A stretch of DNA of 5,043 nucleotides from assembly GCA_011772275.1 (NCBI GenBank), contig WVZU01000404.1, forward strand, positions 1 to 5,043. Direction: 5' to 3'. Origin of the DNA: Planctomycetales bacterium. GTDB taxonomy: Bacteria > Planctomycetota > Planctomycetia > Pirellulales > UBA7805. The position numbers and the translations under genes are program-made. Positions 1-5,043 of this stretch are shown here, piece after piece. The number at the start of each line of letters is the position of its first letter. Positions within the stretch are counted from its first letter, which is position 1. The notes beneath the pieces were generated by a model that did no database searches, was not told the origin of the DNA, and was given only the letters and a program-made list of their open reading frames with translations.

Positions 1-81
1 AACGGGTCCTGCCGCCAAAAATCGGCCGGGCAGGCCCTCGTCACTTGGTCCGACCTGAAATTTCGCTCGGGCCGATCTCGT

Positions 82-100
82 GAAAGTCGCCCCGACTTTC
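82..100. repeat. Short perfect hairpin, 8-bp stem
   Basis: GAAAGTCG at 82-89 pairs perfectly with CGACTTTC at 93-100 around a three-base CCC loop. No T-run follows on either strand, so it does not meet the usual pattern for an intrinsic terminator. It may be a 3'-end structure of a gene to the left or chance; no function is claimed. Confidence 0.4.
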
Positions 101-165
101 GGCCGCACACCAATGGCGGAATGGCCCAAACGGATGGCCCGTTTTCGCGACCTGTCCATTGAGCG

Positions 166-193
166 TTGACAAACCAGCGGTGGGTTTTATCCG
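166..193 (+). promoter_or_regulatory. Possible sigma70-type promoter upstream of sulfotransferase
   Basis: TTGACA at 166-171 is a perfect match to the sigma70 -35 consensus. Sixteen bases further on, TATCCG at 188-193 is only a weak -10 match (TAT shared). If used, it would leave a leader of about 140 bases before the ATG at 340. The -10 is poor and promoter consensus in this organism is unknown, so this is tentative. Confidence 0.25.
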
Positions 194-339
194 TTTCGCG
201 GCGCAGGCGGAACGGCAGATTGCCACCCGACTCGCCCCGCTGCCGGTCGCCCGCCGTTGATCTTGCTCGACCCCCCAGGGCCCTGTTACAGTCGGCGGCG
301 CACTTGCTGTTGCTGCCGACCAGAGAGCATTGCTAGCAG

Positions 340-1146
340 ATGTTCGCTTTGTCACGCACGCCTTTGGGACCACTCGCCGGACAACGACCCGTCGTCGTCA
401 TGGCCCGCGGCCATTCCGGGACGCGGGTCCTGGCCTGGGCTTTGCAAAAGCTGGGCGTGCCGATGGGCGCCATCCCGGAGGTGCCGACGGGGGATGTGCA
501 GGATCGCCGTTTTACGCGGGTGATCAAGCGTATTTGCCGAGCGTCTTTGCGGCAGCCGGTGACCGCGCCGCCAAATCCCCGGCTGCTGCGGATCTTTCAA
601 CAAGCGGTGCATCGTTACCTGCAATGGCTGGGCCAGCCGGCAGGCAGCTGGGGCTGGAAGTTTCCGGAAACCTACCTGATTCCCCACTACGTGGCGGCCA
701 GCTTTCCCCTCGCTCGCCACCTGCACATGGTCCGCGACGGTCGGGATGTCGCCTTTAAACAGCACCTGACCGACGACCCGCACCGCCGGCTGGGCCGAAG
801 GCTGTTGCGCCAGCTGGCTGTTCTGGATAAAGCCCACCCCATCCAGGCGGCCATCTCCTGGGAGTTCCAGGTGCGGCGGTACGACGCCTTTCTCCAGGCC
901 GCTCAGCCGACCGTCCATACGATTGCCTTCGAGTCGTTGTGCCGCGATCCGCTGGCCACCATGCAAGGCGTCTGCGATTTTTTGGGCTGCGAAATGACTC
1001 CGGAGTGCCGCGCGTACCTGGAGGGCCAGGTCAATCCGCAAAAAATCGCTCAGTTTCGCCACGAAGACCCACGCCAGATCGCGGAAGTCGAAGCGGCCAT
1101 CGCACCCACGCTGGCCCGGCTGGGCTACCTGACTGGCGCCGCCTGA
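340..1146 (+). CDS. Sulfotransferase family protein
   Basis: A 268-residue protein likely to transfer a sulfuryl group from PAPS to an acceptor such as a glycan; the acceptor cannot be read from the sequence. The N-terminal segment VVVMARGHSGTRVL (residues 18-31) follows the first beta strand and matches the 5'-phosphosulfate-binding loop of sulfotransferases. HMVRDGRDVAF (129-139) is the 3'-phosphate-binding motif with the typical RDGRD core. GWKFPET (105-111) and FESLCRDPLATM (197-208) followed by FLG (214-216) also fit the family. Length is usual. The ATG at 340 is the first start after an in-frame TAG at 334-336; a purine-rich GAGAG lies about 13 bases upstream, so the SD is weak and too distant. 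There is no signal peptide or membrane segment, so it is probably cytosolic. The gene is monocistronic here and convergent with the downstream glycosyltransferase. Confidence 0.85.
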   Translation: MFALSRTPLGPLAGQRPVVVMARGHSGTRVLAWALQKLGVPMGAIPEVPTGDVQDRRFTRVIKRICRASLRQPVTAPPNPRLLRIFQQAVHRYLQWLGQPAGSWGWKFPETYLIPHYVAASFPLARHLHMVRDGRDVAFKQHLTDDPHRRLGRRLLRQLAVLDKAHPIQAAISWEFQVRRYDAFLQAAQPTVHTIAFESLCRDPLATMQGVCDFLGCEMTPECRAYLEGQVNPQKIAQFRHEDPRQIAEVEAAIAPTLARLGYLTGAA

Positions 1147-1359
1147 ATCGATGGCCAGCGAAAGAGAATGCGCCCTGATCGGTCAGCAAGTTCGCCGACA
1201 TGGCCAAGGACCGCGGGGCAAAAGATCGCAGGCCAATCCGCCGCCGGCCCGGCTGTGGATTGCGTCCCGGGGATTGGCTGGATGGAGGTGCGGGTGCGGA
1301 CGGATCGTTGCGATGGGGTCCTGGACCGCTGGCCGCCATGGCGTGGCTCATCCTGTCAC
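1147..1359. other. Convergent intergenic spacer
   Basis: A 213-bp spacer between the stop codons of two convergent genes. An 8-bp inverted repeat (GCCAATCC at 1232-1239 and GGATTGGC at 1271-1278) encloses a GC-rich 31-base loop. It could help end transcription from one or both sides, but there is no adjacent T-run. Long overlapping frames through this spacer are continuations of shadow frames and have no recognisable protein features. Confidence 0.4.
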
Positions 1360-2181
1360 TCACGCCGCTCGACGTTCCCCCGCCGGCCGTTCCTCTTGTT
1401 CGGCGGCCTTTGCCTGCCACAGCTCCCACAAGCGGGCTTGTTTCAAAAAGGCGTAATAGGCGGCCAGGTAGGCGATCTGGATACCGACCTTGCCGTCCAG
1501 GAATCCGCCGTAGGCCAGATACGACCTCAGAAATCGGGCCGGGGGCCGCAGCAACAGTTGCATCAGCCGCGGTCGGCGGCCCTCCTCAAACCAGCGGCGG
1601 GCCTGCAGCGCCGTGTACCGGTTGCATTTTTCCAGCTGCTCGTCGTACGACCGCCGCGCGAAGTGGTTCAAAGGTCCGCGCAGCCGACCGATCTTCAGCC
1701 CCGCGGTCGGAAACTCGCCGTGATCCGCCTCTTCGTCCGCATAGCGAAATTGGTCGCGGCGGAACAGGCGGATCACGCGATCACGAGCCCACTCGGCAAA
1801 CCGCACACGACGGCCCAGGAAATAATTGTGGCGGCAGACCCGGTAGCCGTCACACGCCGGCCGGCCACTTAACAGCCGTTGGATTTCCTCAAGCAGCCGA
1901 TCGGTCAGCCGTTCGTCGACGTCCAGGATGAGGACCCAGGGATGAGCGGCCTGCGGGATGGCCCAGTTTTTGAAACTGCAGGCCGTGAGGTAGTTTCGCG
2001 CCACAACGGTGCAAGCGCACCAGCCCTCACACATCCGCCGGGCCGCCGCCAGCGTGCCGTCGCTGGAGCCCGAATCGGCGATCAGGATCTCGTCGGCGAC
2101 CTCCCGGCAGGAGGCAATGCAGTCGCCGATCAAGTCTTCATGATTCTTGACGGCAATGATTACCGTGAGGCGCTCTGCCAC
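1360..2181 (-). CDS. Family 2 glycosyltransferase, WaaE/KdtX-like
   Basis: A 273-residue GT-A fold glycosyltransferase expected to add a sugar from a nucleotide-sugar donor to a lipid- or polysaccharide-linked acceptor at the cytoplasmic face of the inner membrane. LTVIIAVKNHED (5-16) is the first nucleotide-binding strand, DSGSSDGT (36-43) the classic GT2 loop, and DVDE (87-90) the metal-binding DxD. NYFLGRRV (119-126) and the RLFRRD segment (138-143), with the C-terminal GGFLDGKVG region, resemble the WaaE/KdtX-like LPS-core subgroup; exact donor and acceptor are unknown. No transmembrane helix is evident. The start chosen is the GTG at 2181-2179, because AAGGAG lies six bases upstream and the conserved domain begins five residues in. 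Other GTG starts at 2184 and 2208 are possible; the last precedes the SD. It is divergent from the oxidoreductase gene and convergent with the sulfotransferase. Confidence 0.88.
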   Translation of the reverse strand: MAERLTVIIAVKNHEDLIGDCIASCREVADEILIADSGSSDGTLAAARRMCEGWCACTVVARNYLTACSFKNWAIPQAAHPWVLILDVDERLTDRLLEEIQRLLSGRPACDGYRVCRHNYFLGRRVRFAEWARDRVIRLFRRDQFRYADEEADHGEFPTAGLKIGRLRGPLNHFARRSYDEQLEKCNRYTALQARRWFEEGRRPRLMQLLLRPPARFLRSYLAYGGFLDGKVGIQIAYLAAYYAFLKQARLWELWQAKAAEQEERPAGERRAA

Positions 2182-2187
2182 CACCGA

Positions 2188-2193
2188 CTCCTT
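2188..2193 (-). promoter_or_regulatory. Ribosome binding site for the glycosyltransferase
   Basis: The reverse strand reads AAGGAG, six bases before the GTG at 2181 and three before the GTG at 2184. This site decides the start codon: it lies inside the longest possible reading frame, which begins at the GTG at 2208, so that longer version would have to initiate upstream of the only good SD. Confidence 0.65.
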
Positions 2194-2233
2194 GCACGCG
2201 TGGCGCACGTCTTACCGTCCATGCGATCGGTAG

Positions 2234-2263
2234 AGTATAAACGGACCTGGGAAGAGGAGCCAA
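2234..2263 (-). promoter_or_regulatory. Candidate promoter for the glycosyltransferase
   Basis: On the reverse strand TTGGCT (2263-2258, 4 of 6 to the sigma70 -35) is separated by 18 bases from TATACT (2239-2234, 5 of 6 to the -10). This would give a leader of roughly 45 bases before the GTG at 2181. On the forward strand the same AT patch reads TATAAA at 2236-2241 and could be the -10 for the oxidoreductase, but no convincing -35 lies upstream of it. The two divergent genes may therefore share overlapping promoter elements. Confidence 0.35.
2254..2259 (+). promoter_or_regulatory. Ribosome binding site for the oxidoreductase
   Basis: GAGGAG ends five bases before the GTG at 2265. This good SD spacing supports the GTG as the true start of the oxidoreductase, even though it is not an ATG. 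Confidence 0.7.
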
Positions 2264-2264
2264 C

Positions 2265-3281
2265 GTGAATATCCGCTCGCTGCGAATCGGTGTCGTGGGT
2301 GCCCGCCGGCATGTGCAGGGCATTGGACAGTACCTGGCCGGCCACCTGGCGGCCTGCGGTGCCGAGGTGCGAGGGATTGTGGGGACCAGCCCCGCCACGA
2401 TAGAAACAGCCCAAAGGACGCTCAAGTCGCAGTACGGCCTTCAGGTCCGCGGTTATCACGACTTGGCCCAGATGATCGAAGCCGAACGTCTGGAGGCCGT
2501 GGCGATCTGCAGCCCCTACCGGTTCCACCCCACCCACCTCCAGACAGCACTGGCACTTCGTCAACACGTGCTGTGCGAAAAACCGCTCGTTTTCCAGTCG
2601 GACCGCGACAACGTGGCCGATGCCCGGCAATGGGTGGCTGACTTTCAGCGGGCCGGCCGCGTCTTGATGGTCAACCTGCAGTGGCCCTACACCTTGCCGG
2701 CGTTCGATCGCTGCTATCCCAACCTCCGCCGCGAGAGGCTCGTCCAACGGTTGGAAATGCTGCTGGCACCCGTCCAGGACGGGATCCGCATGATCCCGGA
2801 TGCCGTGCCGCACGTCGCCAGCCTGATGCTGGCCCTGGCGCCGGAAGAGGGCCAAGTGAAAAATATCCAGTGCACGCCAGCCAAACCGGGCCGGCTGGAT
2901 TTCACCTGGCAGTATGCCCATGCCCAAGGCGTACTGGATGTGCGAATCTGCCTCGTCCAGGTTCCCCAACAGCCGCGACCGGCCGCGTATGCTATCAATG
3001 ACTGCACGGCCATGCGACGCATCGACTTGCCCACCTACCAAATGTACCTCCAGCCGGTTGGCCCAAGGCCCAGCGACCTGGCCGGACAACCTGAGCCAAA
3101 CGACCCGATCGGTCCCCAGGCCTTGCCGCTGGAAGACCCATTGCGATTATTGGCGGCCGACTTTATAAGTCGCGTCCGGACCGGCAGAAATTCGACCCAG
3201 GAAAACGCACGGCTCGTGCAGAACGTGCGGATCGTGCAAGCGATCTACCAGGCCGCCGAACGGGTGCTCAGCCCTCGGTAG
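2265..3281 (+). CDS. Gfo/Idh/MocA family NAD(P)-dependent oxidoreductase
   Basis: A 338-residue cytosolic enzyme of the family that oxidises or reduces sugars and their derivatives, often nucleotide sugars, using NAD(P). The N-terminal Rossmann domain starts with LRIGVVGARRHVQGIG (6-21), an unusual nucleotide-binding loop. ICSPYRFHPTHLQTAL (81-96) and CEKPL (104-108) are the hallmark segments; K106 of the EKP is the conserved cofactor/substrate lysine. MVNLQWPY (135-142) follows. In the C-terminal half, DAVPH (179-183) offers the Asp and His that commonly form the active site. The C-terminal alpha/beta domain looks short or divergent after residue 200, and the substrate is not predictable. 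The GTG start is backed by GAGGAG five bases upstream. It is transcribed divergently from the glycosyltransferase, and in the same direction as the radical SAM gene 250 bp downstream, so co-transcription with that gene is possible but uncertain. Confidence 0.85.
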   Translation: MNIRSLRIGVVGARRHVQGIGQYLAGHLAACGAEVRGIVGTSPATIETAQRTLKSQYGLQVRGYHDLAQMIEAERLEAVAICSPYRFHPTHLQTALALRQHVLCEKPLVFQSDRDNVADARQWVADFQRAGRVLMVNLQWPYTLPAFDRCYPNLRRERLVQRLEMLLAPVQDGIRMIPDAVPHVASLMLALAPEEGQVKNIQCTPAKPGRLDFTWQYAHAQGVLDVRICLVQVPQQPRPAAYAINDCTAMRRIDLPTYQMYLQPVGPRPSDLAGQPEPNDPIGPQALPLEDPLRLLAADFISRVRTGRNSTQENARLVQNVRIVQAIYQAAERVLSPR

Positions 3282-3531
3282 TCCACCCCCAACATCCGTG
3301 CAGCGATCCGGGGCCGATTTTTTTGCAGGTCCCCAGCACCCAATCCGAAACCAATCGAAGACACGCATGTCCGCAAAATTCCCCCACGCGAGGTTTTTGG
3401 CAGGAGAGATGTGGATCTCTGGTTTGTGGCGATTTTCGTTTTTTCGATTTCCGCTGTGGGGACATTCGGCCACTTGTTGACTTGCGAACCTTTCCTCCGC
3501 ACTTTTCACCTCTGACCCGCGACCACCTGCC
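3282..3531. other. T-tract-containing spacer before the radical SAM gene
   Basis: This 250-bp spacer has several T-runs on the + strand (seven Ts at 3319-3325, five near 3394-3398, six at 3439-3444), unlike the GC-rich genes around it. A 6-bp hairpin (AGAGAT 3405-3410, ATCTCT 3415-3420) with a GTGG loop is present. TTGACT at 3477-3482 matches the -35 consensus at 5 of 6 positions, but nothing resembling a -10 stands at the correct distance. It probably contains the end of the oxidoreductase transcript and the promoter of the radical SAM gene. A 60-codon frame (3298-3480) crosses it; see findings. Confidence 0.45.
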
Positions 3532-4768
3532 ATGGACGGTGCCCACGATTTTCACGACTTTCGCTGCAAGCTGTTACAGCCGTCGGTCTTGCCGCGGGTG
3601 AAGGAGTATGTCCAATGGCAGGTGGCCGTGCAGGAGTCGCTTGACGCTGGCCAGCAACCCCCGCTGCCCCCGGGTACCGCGCCGCTGTCGATCAACCTCG
3701 ACCTGACGACCGCCTGCAACTATCGCTGTGACCACTGCATTGACTGGGAGATTCTCAATACGGGGGTCAAGCACAAAGAGGACGAGCTGCGGGATTCGCT
3801 GCGGAACCTGGCCGAACGTGGCATGCGCAGTGTGATTTTGATCGGCGGTGGCGAACCGACGGTCTATCCGCGGTTTGCCCACATGGTGCGATTTCTCAAG
3901 TCCCAGCTGGCTCAACAGGTGGCCGTCGTTTCCAATGGAAGTCGCGGCGACCGGTTGCTGGAGGTCGCCGACGTGCTGGAGGCCGGCGACTGGATCCGCC
4001 TCTCACTGGACGCCGGCACGGACGAAACCTTCCAGGCGATGCACCGCCCCCGGCAGCCGATCAGCCTGGACGAAATCTGCCGCTGGGTGCCGAAAATCAA
4101 GGAACGCAATCCCCGCTTCAAAATCGGCTTTTCGTTTATCGTGACCTGGAAGGGCGCCACCCGCGACGATACCAAGATCGTGGAAAACATTCAGGAACTG
4201 GTCCCGGCCGCTCGACGCGCCAAGCAATTTGCGTTCGACTACCTCTCCGTTAAACCGTTCCTGATGCGCCAGGAGGAGAACGGTGCGGAAGTGATGGACC
4301 CGCGGCAGGCGGCCGAACAGCAGACGCAAATCGTCCGGCGGATCCAGGAAGCGGTTGCCGAAGCCAAGCAGCTGGAAGATGAAAACTTCCAGGTGGTGGA
4401 GAGCACCAACCTCCGGTTGCTGGAACAGCAGAGCTGGCAGGAGTACACCCAGCAACCGCGTCACTGCCACCTGCAATCCCTGCGGCAAGTCCTCACCCCG
4501 CATGGCGTTTTCAACTGTCCCGGATATCGCAGTTCGCCCATGGCCATGATCGCCGATCGACGCGCCTATCGCGACGAATCACAAATCGAAGACACCCGGA
4601 AAAAGCTGAGCGACATGATCCTTCCTGCGGTTCGATGCGTCCGAAGAATGCCAGAACGTGACCTGCCTCTACAACCAGACAAACTGGTGGATCCAGGACC
4701 TGATCCAGGATCCCGAAAAAGTCGCCGCCCTGACGGCCGGACCCGAGCGGGACGATTACTTTCTTTGA
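3532..4768 (+). CDS. Radical SAM enzyme with Twitch/SPASM-like C-terminus, frameshifted
   Basis: A radical SAM enzyme of 411 residues if one extra base is discounted. CNYRCDHC (62-69) is the CX3CX2C motif that binds the 4Fe-4S cluster and SAM. GGGEPT (105-110) is the SAM-contacting GGE-type motif; VSNGS (133-137) and SLDAGTDETF (158-167) are typical of later barrel strands. C312, G325 and C329, plus C373 and C378 in the shifted frame, could bind an auxiliary cluster, as in Twitch or SPASM proteins. The product beyond about residue 363 reads in the +1 frame (FLRFDASEECQNVTCLYN and on to TGA at 4766-4768), with strong G/C third positions. Without the shift the frame runs on to a stop at 4885-4887 through non-protein-like sequence. 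ATG 3532 is the only start after the in-frame TGA at 3478, and lacks an SD. The substrate is unknown; the neighbours suggest a sugar, but a peptide is possible. Confidence 0.82.
4617..4640 (+). other. Frameshift site in the radical SAM gene
   Basis: Frame 1 (that of the ATG at 3532) must be used up to about 4617, because frame 2 has TGA at 4607-4609 and 4616-4618. From about 4622 the protein-like reading is frame 2, where codon bias and a cysteine-containing C-terminus resume. Removing one base, for example one C in ATCCTTCCTG, restores a single 411-residue frame. No classical programmed slippery sequence is seen. The cause is either a true mutation or a base-calling error. Confidence 0.75.
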
Positions 4769-4789
4769 GTCGCCGACGGGACGCCTCAC

Positions 4790-4870
4790 GGGGTCGGGAG
4801 TCTTTTTCGCCACGGAAAGACCCTGCAGCGCTGGATAGTGGGACGGGTGGCGAAAAAGACTCCCGACCCC
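4790..4870. repeat. Perfect 24-bp inverted repeat, 33-base loop
   Basis: The arm at 4790-4813 (begins GGGGTCGGGAG, ends TTTTTCGCCAC) is the exact reverse complement of 4847-4870. The pairing stops abruptly at both ends. It begins 21 bases after the radical SAM stop, so the mRNA would end in a very stable hairpin. There is no U-run after the right arm, unlike a standard intrinsic terminator. The loop contains the palindrome CAGCGCTG. Possible roles are a transcript-end stabiliser, a factor-dependent terminator, or a dispersed REP/MITE-like element. CTCAC is found directly left of the left arm and again seven bases right of the right arm, too weak to call a target duplication. Confidence 0.85.
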
Positions 4871-4903
4871 TTCCGGTCTCACCGTAAAGAGCGTTTAAGC
4901 AGG

Positions 4904-4912
4904 TCGGTTAAG
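4904..4912 (-). repeat. Single inverted copy of the tandem-repeat core
   Basis: TCGGTTAAG at 4904-4912 is the exact reverse complement of CTTAACCGA, the core of the 14-bp units that start 43 bases further on. One inverted copy facing a direct array could make a long-range stem or mark the boundary of a repeat element. A 9-bp match could also be chance. Confidence 0.4.
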
Positions 4913-4954
4913 GGTATCCGTTTAGGAGTGGCGGTTCAGAGGGCAATGAAATGT

Positions 4955-5038
4955 ACACTTAACCGAACACACTTAACCGAACACACTTAACCGAACACTC
5001 TTAACCGAACACACTTAACCGAACACTCTTAACCGAAT
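4955..5038. repeat. Tandem array of 14-bp units, at least six copies
   Basis: Units run at 4955-4968, 4969-4982, 4983-4996, 4997-5010, 5011-5024 and 5025-5038. Units 1, 2, 3 and 5 read ACACTTAACCGAAC. Unit 4 has T in place of A at position four (ACTCTTAACCGAAC). Unit 6 has the same change and ends in T instead of C. The array runs to within five bases of the window edge, so its right boundary may be unseen. It is much more AT-rich than the genes. There are no spacers, so it is not a CRISPR. It could be a variable-number tandem repeat or an array of protein-binding sites. Confidence 0.9.
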
Positions 5039-5043
5039 ACTAT

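Larger units (their letters stand above)
1..339. other. Non-coding leader region without recognisable gene
   Basis: No reading frame here looks like a protein. The frame open at the left edge on the + strand ends at the TGA at 160-162 and its 53 residues have no recognisable motif. The other two forward frames stop within about 80 bases. A reverse-strand frame spanning 41-373 has low-complexity, arginine- and serine-rich composition and runs into the sulfotransferase gene, so it is taken as spurious. The region includes a short hairpin (82-100), a TTGACA box (166-171) and a 10-bp palindrome (276-285). It probably is the upstream regulatory region of the sulfotransferase gene, possibly with the 3' flank of an unseen neighbour. 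Confidence 0.6.

Noticed and set aside
276..285. 10-bp palindrome CAGGGCCCTG
   Set aside because: A single GC-rich palindrome of this size is expected by chance in such sequence and has no matching partner or nearby promoter.
41..373. Reverse-strand open frame of about 110 codons
   Set aside because: Low-complexity composition, no motif, and overlap with the start of the well-supported sulfotransferase gene.
352..1062. Long reverse-strand frame of 236 codons
   Set aside because: Antisense shadow of the sulfotransferase, whose motifs and start are clear on the + strand; high GC lengthens such frames.
1168..1931. Forward-strand frames of 234 and 243 codons
   Set aside because: They lie opposite the glycosyltransferase, which has all expected GT2 motifs; composition is Pro/Arg/Gly-rich shadow coding.
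2160..3089. Long reverse-strand frame of 309 codons
   Set aside because: Antisense shadow of the oxidoreductase; it also overlaps the glycosyltransferase start and has no recognisable domain.
4790..4870. Classical rho-independent terminator
   Set aside because: The stem is strong but no T-run follows the right arm, and the loop of 33 bases is much larger than usual.
4769..4887. Extension of the radical SAM protein to a stop at 4885-4887
   Set aside because: This frame is reached only by ignoring the frame change; it translates the inverted repeat and lacks protein-like composition.
4955..5043. CRISPR array or origin iterons
   Set aside because: Units are 14 bp directly abutting with no unique spacers, so not CRISPR. 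No replication gene or DnaA-box cluster is seen, so iterons cannot be supported.
1..5043. tRNA, rRNA or riboswitch
   Set aside because: No cloverleaf, rRNA-like segment or recognised riboswitch core was seen in the intergenic regions.

Overview
This is a GC-rich bacterial window carrying four protein genes, all of types commonly found in cell-surface polysaccharide or glycoconjugate loci. The gene families, the high GC content with strong G/C preference at third codon positions, the loose packing and the patchy use of Shine-Dalgarno sites would fit a planctomycete or a similar bacterium. That assignment is inference, because no taxonomic marker is present.

Layout. Positions 1-339 hold no recognisable gene, but include a short perfect hairpin and a TTGACA-like box upstream of the first gene. 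Positions 340-1146 (+) encode a sulfotransferase-like protein with both phosphosulfate-binding motifs. Positions 1360-2181 (-) encode a family 2 glycosyltransferase of the WaaE/KdtX-like type, convergent with the sulfotransferase. A short divergent promoter region of about 80 bp separates it from a Gfo/Idh/MocA-type NAD(P)-dependent oxidoreductase at 2265-3281 (+). After a 250-bp T-tract-containing spacer comes a radical SAM enzyme (3532-4768, +) with the CX3CX2C cluster motif and a C-terminal four-cysteine region resembling a Twitch/SPASM-type auxiliary cluster. The last 48 codons of that gene are in a different frame from the rest, so it contains a one-base frameshift or a sequencing error near 4617-4640.

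The 3' end (4769-5043) is non-coding and repeat-rich. It holds a perfect 24-bp inverted repeat around a 33-base loop just after the radical SAM stop, then an inverted copy of a 9-bp core, then at least six tandem 14-bp units running to the window edge.

How the genes may work together. A glycosyltransferase, a sugar-type dehydrogenase, a radical SAM enzyme and a sulfotransferase could respectively extend, oxidise, remodel and sulfate a surface glycan. The genes are not one operon, since their orientations are +, -, +, +, so joint function is inferred only from gene type and proximity.
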